A DNA stretch of 64,000 nucleotides from Bacteroidales bacterium (GTDB taxonomy: Bacteria; Bacteroidota; Bacteroidia; Bacteroidales; Marinilabiliaceae), in assembly GCA_024401295.1 (NCBI GenBank), contig JAKSLG010000013.1, positions 1 through 64,000 on the forward strand, read 5' to 3'. Below are positions 59,890-64,000 of the stretch, piece by piece. Under the pieces are notes generated by a model. It did not search any database. It had not been told where the DNA came from and saw only the letters and a list, made by a program, of their open reading frames with translations. Every line of letters begins with the position of its first letter. Positions within the stretch are counted from its first letter, which is position 1. The translations under genes were made by a program, and so were the position numbers.

Positions 59890-61065
59890 TTATTTTCTGA
59901 GTGGGGCAAGCGTCTTGATAATGTTCTGAACGGCCTCTTCAACTACGCTCATTGGTGATGCTATGTTGAGACGGAAGCATGCCGAGAAACCTTCTCCGAA
60001 GGTCTTCCCATCGTTCATGCCGACGCGTGCCTTGCGATAAAGCAGATAGCGCAAATCTTCATGCGATATGCCTAGTGCGCTGAAGTCCAACCATATGAGA
60101 TATGTCGCCTCGGGATTTGTTACAATGACTTCTGGCAACTCCTGCTTGAAAGCGTCAATGACATATTCGACATTTTCGCTCAGATAGGTCTGCAATTCAT
60201 TGAGCCATGGCTCGCAGTTCTCGTATGCGGCCTGCAAGGCAATTGGACCCATGAGATTGCTTTGAAGATGCAATGCCTCTTGCGCATCAACATATTTCTG
60301 TCGTAGATCGTTGTTTTTTGCAATCAGATATGATGTTGCAAATCCGGCTATGTTGAATGTCTTTGAACCAGCCATGTAAGTGATTGTCTGATTGGCAATC
60401 TCATCGCTGATTGTCGCCATCGGATGATGTCTGCGTCCATTGAGCATGAGGTCCGAATGAATCTCATCCGAGAGTATGATGACATTGTTTCTGACGCATA
60501 TATCGCCCATTTTTTTCAATTCATCCGTTGTCCACTCGCGTCCGACCGGATTGTGCGGATGACATAGGAGAAATGCTTTTGTCGTTGATTTCTGACACAA
60601 TTGTTCGAATTCGTCAAAGTCGATGCTCCACTTGCCATCATCTGATTTCAGGCGATTTTCTTCGATTATTCGTCCGTTTTTTCGAATGACGTCGAAGAAT
60701 GGTGGATAGACTGGCGGTTGTATGATGATTCCGTCGCCCTTTTCTGTAAGTGCCTGGATCGTAAGCGACAATGCCGTGACAACACCCGGACACCATACGA
60801 TTGAACGTGCGTCAACGTCCCAATCGTTGCGTTTCTTCTGCCATCGCTTGATTGATTGCATGAAACGTGTTGTCCGCATTGTGTAGCCGTATATCGGATG
60901 TTCAACACGTTCGCGAAGAGTTAGTGTAATCGGATTCGGAACTGCAAAATCCATGTCGGCAACCCACATCGGAATGATGTCGGCATTGTCAAACATCTCG
61001 CTGCAAGCTTCGATTTTGACGGCATCTGTATTCGAGCGGTCGATTATTTTGTCGAAATCATACAT
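59890..61065 (-). CDS. MalY/PatB-type C-S lyase (PLP aminotransferase fold I)
   Basis: 391 residues. It cleaves C-S bonds of cystathionine or cysteine conjugates, giving pyruvate and ammonia. PLP fold type I blocks are visible: ADMDFAVPNP near 36-45, the CHPHNPVGREWT segment near 168-179, DEIHSDL near 200-206 and the Schiff-base Lys in YMAGSKTFNIAG near 236. It resembles the MalY/PatB subgroup more than generic aspartate aminotransferase by the WVADMDF start. It is transcribed first, followed by the symporter gene. Confidence 0.9.
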   Translation of the reverse strand: MYDFDKIIDRSNTDAVKIEACSEMFDNADIIPMWVADMDFAVPNPITLTLRERVEHPIYGYTMRTTRFMQSIKRWQKKRNDWDVDARSIVWCPGVVTALSLTIQALTEKGDGIIIQPPVYPPFFDVIRKNGRIIEENRLKSDDGKWSIDFDEFEQLCQKSTTKAFLLCHPHNPVGREWTTDELKKMGDICVRNNVIILSDEIHSDLMLNGRRHHPMATISDEIANQTITYMAGSKTFNIAGFATSYLIAKNNDLRQKYVDAQEALHLQSNLMGPIALQAAYENCEPWLNELQTYLSENVEYVIDAFKQELPEVIVTNPEATYLIWLDFSALGISHEDLRYLLYRKARVGMNDGKTFGEGFSACFRLNIASPMSVVEEAVQNIIKTLAPLRK

Positions 61066-61091
61066 GACCTAAACGATTAAAATCTGCACTA

Positions 61092-61099
61092 CAAAAATA
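61092..61099 (-). promoter_or_regulatory. Candidate -7 box TATTTTTG of the MalY-symporter operon
   Basis: On the minus strand TATTTTTG matches TAnnTTTG and lies 26 bases before ATG 61065. The -33 region overlaps the FKBP terminator; no TTTG is seen there. Confidence 0.35.
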
Positions 61100-61104
61100 C
61101 AATG

Positions 61105-61128
61105 AAAAAAGCGGATTTTATGCCGCTT
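61105..61128 (-). terminator. Terminator of the FKBP gene
   Basis: On the minus strand AAGCGG-CATAAAAT-CCGCTT is followed by TTTT, 8 bases after the stop. Confidence 0.7.
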
Positions 61129-61136
61129 GAAACATG

Positions 61137-61628
61137 TTATAGAACCTCTATCAGCTCAACTTCAAAGACGAGCGTAGAGTAGGGCGGAATGCCAGATGTG
61201 CCGTATTGTCCATATGCAAGATAGTATGGCAGCACAAAACGATATTTCGCGCCCTCTTTCATGAGTTGCAAACCTTCTGTCCAGCCGGGAATGACGCCAT
61301 TCAGAGAAAAGACCGACGGCTTTTCTCGCTCGTAGCTTGAATCGAATACTTTTCCGTCGATGAATGTTCCTTTGTAGTGACATTTAACTAAATCTGTAGC
61401 AACAGGCTTTTTGCCGTCTTCCTTGCCCTCTTCGATAATCTCATATTGAAGTCCGCTCTCGGTTGTCGTTACGCCTTCGCGTTTGCCGTTTTCTGTCCAG
61501 TATTCATATCCTTCTTCATAGTTCTTCTCGTATATTGACGCAAGGTCTTTTTCGTCATCTTTTGAACATGAAGTGAAAGTGCATAAGGATAATGCCATCA
61601 ATGTGGCGAAAATAAGTGTCCTGTTCAT
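61137..61628 (-). CDS. FKBP-type peptidyl-prolyl isomerase lipoprotein
   Basis: 163 residues with lipobox FTSC (Cys21). A short helical spacer (about 28-60) links to an FKBP domain (about 62-163), with blocks VKCHYKGTFIDGKVFDSSYE, GVIPGWTEGLQLMKEGAKYRF-type and ELIEVL. The isomerase residues Tyr, Phe, Asp and Trp are recognisable. It probably helps fold envelope proteins on the periplasmic face. Confidence 0.9.
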   Translation of the reverse strand: MNRTLIFATLMALSLCTFTSCSKDDEKDLASIYEKNYEEGYEYWTENGKREGVTTTESGLQYEIIEEGKEDGKKPVATDLVKCHYKGTFIDGKVFDSSYEREKPSVFSLNGVIPGWTEGLQLMKEGAKYRFVLPYYLAYGQYGTSGIPPYSTLVFEVELIEVL

Positions 61629-61710
61629 TGCGAATGTCTTTTTATATATGCAAAGATGCCACTTTTTTTGCTCTCTTACATGCTTTTGAATGATTTATTG
61701 ATCAAGATGA

Positions 61711-61742
61711 AAAAAAAGGTCGCACCATTTATGATGCGACCC
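61711..61742 (-). terminator. Terminator of the NfnB/GltD-like gene
   Basis: On the minus strand GGGTCGCA ... TGCGACC is followed by TTTTTTT (61717-61711), 23 bases after the stop. Confidence 0.85.
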
Positions 61743-61764
61743 ACATATATAATCTATAGTCAGA

Positions 61765-63231
61765 TTACTTCTTCAAATATTCGTCCATTGAAGCTGCAGC
61801 CTTGCGGCCGTCACCCATGGCAAGGATAACTGTTGCGCCACCACGTACGATGTCACCACCGGCAAATACATCATCCTTCGTAGTCTGGAGTGCGTCATTT
61901 GCTTCGAGAGTTCCCTTCTGAGTTGTGTGGAGCTCTGGGTGAGATGTTGGGATGAGTGGGTTTGGTGATACACCAACGCTCACTACAACCATGTCTGTGT
62001 CGAGCATTACAGTCTTGCCTTCTACAGCCACTGGGCTACGACGGCCTCTTTCGTCTGGCTCGCCAAGTTCCATAACCTGAAGTTCAACCTGCTTTACGCG
62101 ACCCTTCTCGTCAGCAATATACTGTATTGGGTTGTGGAGAAGCATGAATTCTATGCCCTCTTCCTGTGCGTGCTTGATCTCCTCCTTACGAGCAGGCATT
62201 TCGTCCATTGAACGACGATATACGAGATATACGTGCTCTGCACCAAGACGCTTTGCTGTACGTACTGAGTCCATGGCTGTGTTACCACCACCTACTACTA
62301 CTACGTTCTTGCCGAAGAATACTGGTGTGTCTTTCTTAGGATCTGCAGCACCCATCAGGTTCACACGTGTCAAGTACTCGTTTGAGCTCATGATGCCGAT
62401 TGAGTTCTCACCTGGAATGTTCATGAAGCGTGGCAGACCGGCACCCGAACCTACGAAGAAGCCCTTGAAGCCCTCTGCACGGAGGTCGTCCATTGTAGCT
62501 GTCTTGCCAACGATGAAGTCTGGCTCGAACTTAACGCCCATCTTACGCATGTTCTCGATTTCTGCCTCAACGATTGAGTTTGGCAGACGGAACTCAGGAA
62601 TACCATACTTCAATACACCACCGATTTCGTGAAGTGCCTCGAATACAGTCACGTCATAGCCCTTCTTTGCCATCTCGCCTGCAAATGTCAAGCCGGCAGG
62701 GCCCGAACCGATTGCTGCAACCTTGATGCCGTTGGCTGGTGCCATCTCTGGTACTGCCATCTTGCCCGAGTTGCGCTCGTAGTCAGCAGCAAAACGCTCG
62801 AGGTAACCGATTGCAACGGCTGCCTTCTTGCCCTTTGTATATGTACACTGGCTCTCGCACTGCTTCTCCTGTGGACATACACGACCGCAGACTGCAGGAA
62901 GCGATGATGTGTTCTTGATTGTCTTGATTGCCTCTGCAAATTCGCCACGCTCGATGTTCTTGATGAACTTAGGGATGTTGATTTCAACTGGGCAGCCCTG
63001 CATACAGCCTGGGTTTGGACAGTCGAGGCAACGCTTTGCCTCCTGCTGTGCCTGCTCAAGTGTCAGGCCTTCGTTAACCTCTACATACGACTTGTTACGG
63101 ATGTTTGGGTCAACTTCTGCCATCTTTACTCGCTCAATGGCCATACGGTCCTTTGGCTTGATGGCGTCACGCAATTCTACTCGCCAAGCCTCTTCGCGCT
63201 CAGCCTTAAGTATATCTAGATTAATTGCCAT
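61765..63231 (-). CDS. GltD/NfnB-like NADPH-dependent flavoprotein subunit
   Basis: 488 residues. The N-terminal Fe-S domain has the cysteine set CLDCPNPGCMQGCPVE and VCPQEKQCESQC (residues about 74-115). Two Rossmann nucleotide sites follow: GSGPAGLTFAGE near 175-186 and VVGGGNTAMDSVR near 310-322. C-terminal FAD contacts include GGDIVRGGATVILAMGDGR. This is the GltA/GltD-type subunit. Beside a dihydroorotate-dehydrogenase-electron-transfer-like subunit it forms the bifurcating NfnAB (NADH-dependent reduced ferredoxin:NADP+ oxidoreductase), found in anaerobes. I start at ATG 63231 (MAINLDILKAER); an upstream GTG-type extension to 63282 overlaps the partner gene. Confidence 0.88.
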   Translation of the reverse strand: MAINLDILKAEREEAWRVELRDAIKPKDRMAIERVKMAEVDPNIRNKSYVEVNEGLTLEQAQQEAKRCLDCPNPGCMQGCPVEINIPKFIKNIERGEFAEAIKTIKNTSSLPAVCGRVCPQEKQCESQCTYTKGKKAAVAIGYLERFAADYERNSGKMAVPEMAPANGIKVAAIGSGPAGLTFAGEMAKKGYDVTVFEALHEIGGVLKYGIPEFRLPNSIVEAEIENMRKMGVKFEPDFIVGKTATMDDLRAEGFKGFFVGSGAGLPRFMNIPGENSIGIMSSNEYLTRVNLMGAADPKKDTPVFFGKNVVVVGGGNTAMDSVRTAKRLGAEHVYLVYRRSMDEMPARKEEIKHAQEEGIEFMLLHNPIQYIADEKGRVKQVELQVMELGEPDERGRRSPVAVEGKTVMLDTDMVVVSVGVSPNPLIPTSHPELHTTQKGTLEANDALQTTKDDVFAGGDIVRGGATVILAMGDGRKAAASMDEYLKK

Positions 63232-63260
63232 AATAGTCTCAATTCTGAAATTATAAATTA

Positions 63261-64000
63261 TTACTTCTGAGCAGCCTTCCAAGCTTCCATTGCTTCGGCC
63301 TCTTCTGCACGGTAGCTGGCCATACGAGCCAACATGCCATCCCAGTCAACCTGATGTGCATCAAACTCTGGACCGTCAACACATACGAATTTGGTCTTGC
63401 CACCAACTGTTACACGGCAAGCACCACACATACCTGTGCCGTCAACCATGATCGTGTTCAGGCTGACAACTGTAGGAATGTCGTATTTCTTTGTAGTAAG
63501 CGCACCGAACTTCATCATGATAGCAGGACCGATAACTACAGCCTCGCTTACCTTCTCACGTCCGATAACCTCTTCCATACCAACTGTTACAACGCCCTGC
63601 TTGCCATATGAACCATCGTCAGTCATGATGATAACTTCATCTGCACTCTTGCGCACTTCTTCTTCGAGGATGATAAGATCCTTTGTACGAGCTGCAAGAA
63701 CGGCTACAACACGATTTCCAGCTGCCTTGTGAGCCTGAATGATTGGAAGCAATGGAGCAACACCTACACCACCACCACAGCAAAGGACTGTGCCTTCCTG
63801 CTTTTCAATCTTTGTTGCCTGACCAAGCGGACCAACAACGTCTGTGATGCAGTCACCTACATTAAGGTTGAAAAGCTTGTTTGTCGAAACGCCAATTCGT
63901 TGTACAACAAGAGTGATTGTGCCTTTCTCGACATCGCTACCGGCGATTGTCAAAGGAATACGCTCGCCGTCTTCGCCAATTCGTATGATTACGAAATGAC
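63261..64000 (-). CDS. NfnA-like FAD/NAD-binding subunit (5' end outside the window)
   Basis: The reading frame stays open from the stop at 63261 to the right edge (translation begins HFVIIRIGEDGERIPLTIAG at the edge), so the start lies beyond base 64000. A TTG at 63953 is not the real start. The visible 246 residues hold the FAD-binding tail, the NAD-binding CGGGVGVAPLLP segment and the C-terminal [2Fe-2S] cysteines in GMCGACRV and FVCVDGPEFDAHQVDW. This is the DHOD electron-transfer-like partner of the gene downstream (30-base gap). Both together fit NfnAB. Confidence 0.85.
   Translation of the reverse strand, partial: HFVIIRIGEDGERIPLTIAGSDVEKGTITLVVQRIGVSTNKLFNLNVGDCITDVVGPLGQATKIEKQEGTVLCCGGGVGVAPLLPIIQAHKAAGNRVVAVLAARTKDLIILEEEVRKSADEVIIMTDDGSYGKQGVVTVGMEEVIGREKVSEAVVIGPAIMMKFGALTTKKYDIPTVVSLNTIMVDGTGMCGACRVTVGGKTKFVCVDGPEFDAHQVDWDGMLARMASYRAEEAEAMEAWKAAQK

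Noticed and set aside
1..64000. tRNA, rRNA, CRISPR, prophage or insertion sequence
   Set aside because: All gaps above about 200 bases were read on both strands; none shows a tRNA cloverleaf, a direct-repeat array or a transposase/integrase-like frame. A covariance-model search would be decisive for short RNAs.

Overview
The window looks like chromosomal DNA of an anaerobic Bacteroidota, most likely order Bacteroidales; the family cannot be fixed from sequence alone. The signs are: promoters of the Bacteroidota type (TTTG, about 20 bases, TAnnTTTG) with no clear Shine-Dalgarno sites; two proteins with type IX secretion (T9SS) C-terminal signals; an unusually long NusB of 321 residues; large SusC-like outer-membrane receptors; and acetate fermentation genes. 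No tRNA, rRNA, CRISPR array, transposase or phage gene was seen. The gene at the right edge runs off the window.

Layout: 0.1-2.8 kb holds an RsmI-like methyltransferase and glutamine-dependent NAD synthase. 3.1-7.6 kb holds pta-ackA (acetate and ATP from acetyl-CoA), a MntP-like Mn exporter and a secreted C69 dipeptidase. 7.9-18.7 kb is a tandem array, period about 3.66 kb, of three units, each a small periplasmic YfiR/DUF4154 protein followed by a TonB-dependent receptor. Two of the three units clearly end in a terminator hairpin and the third ends in a bidirectional one. 18.8-25.5 kb (minus strand) is a heavy-metal RND efflux operon (adaptor, pump, TolC-like channel) preceded by a His/Cys-rich small protein and a T9SS-type secreted protein. 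25.7-31.5 kb (minus) carries amtB, an OmpP1/FadL-like barrel, a low-complexity lipoprotein and a lytic transglycosylase. A 0.9-kb stretch without a convincing gene follows.

32.4-40.4 kb (plus) has a secreted SGNH hydrolase, a T9SS type B surface protein, and a Rel/SpoT-tgt-mazG-class IV aminotransferase-lipoprotein cluster. 40.4-45.2 kb (minus) has an Xaa-Pro aminopeptidase, a YigZ/IMPACT protein and a patatin-POTRA-barrel protein. 45.6-50.3 kb is a tight five-gene operon: circularly permuted ATP-grasp, alpha-E, transglutaminase-like protease and two AstE/AspA-type proteins. The second AstE/AspA protein has lost its metal ligands and catalytic glutamate. This operon is the best candidate for a poorly described system. 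It resembles the known ATP-grasp/alpha-E/transglutaminase (Anbu-type) peptide-ligase cassettes but has no Anbu protease, and it lies behind a leader with paired TACCC/GGGTA dyads.

50.6-51.8 kb encodes MtnN and LuxS (SAM by-product recycling and AI-2). 51.8-55.9 kb (minus) is a nusB-DUF1573-yajC-ybbR-coaE-DnaJ/TerB housekeeping run. 56-61.6 kb (minus) has a TPR-SpoIIE phosphatase, a Na+ symporter, a MalY-like C-S lyase and an FKBP lipoprotein. 61.8-64 kb (minus) holds a GltD/NfnB-like flavoprotein and the 5'-truncated NfnA-like subunit that together would make an NADH/ferredoxin:NADP+ oxidoreductase.
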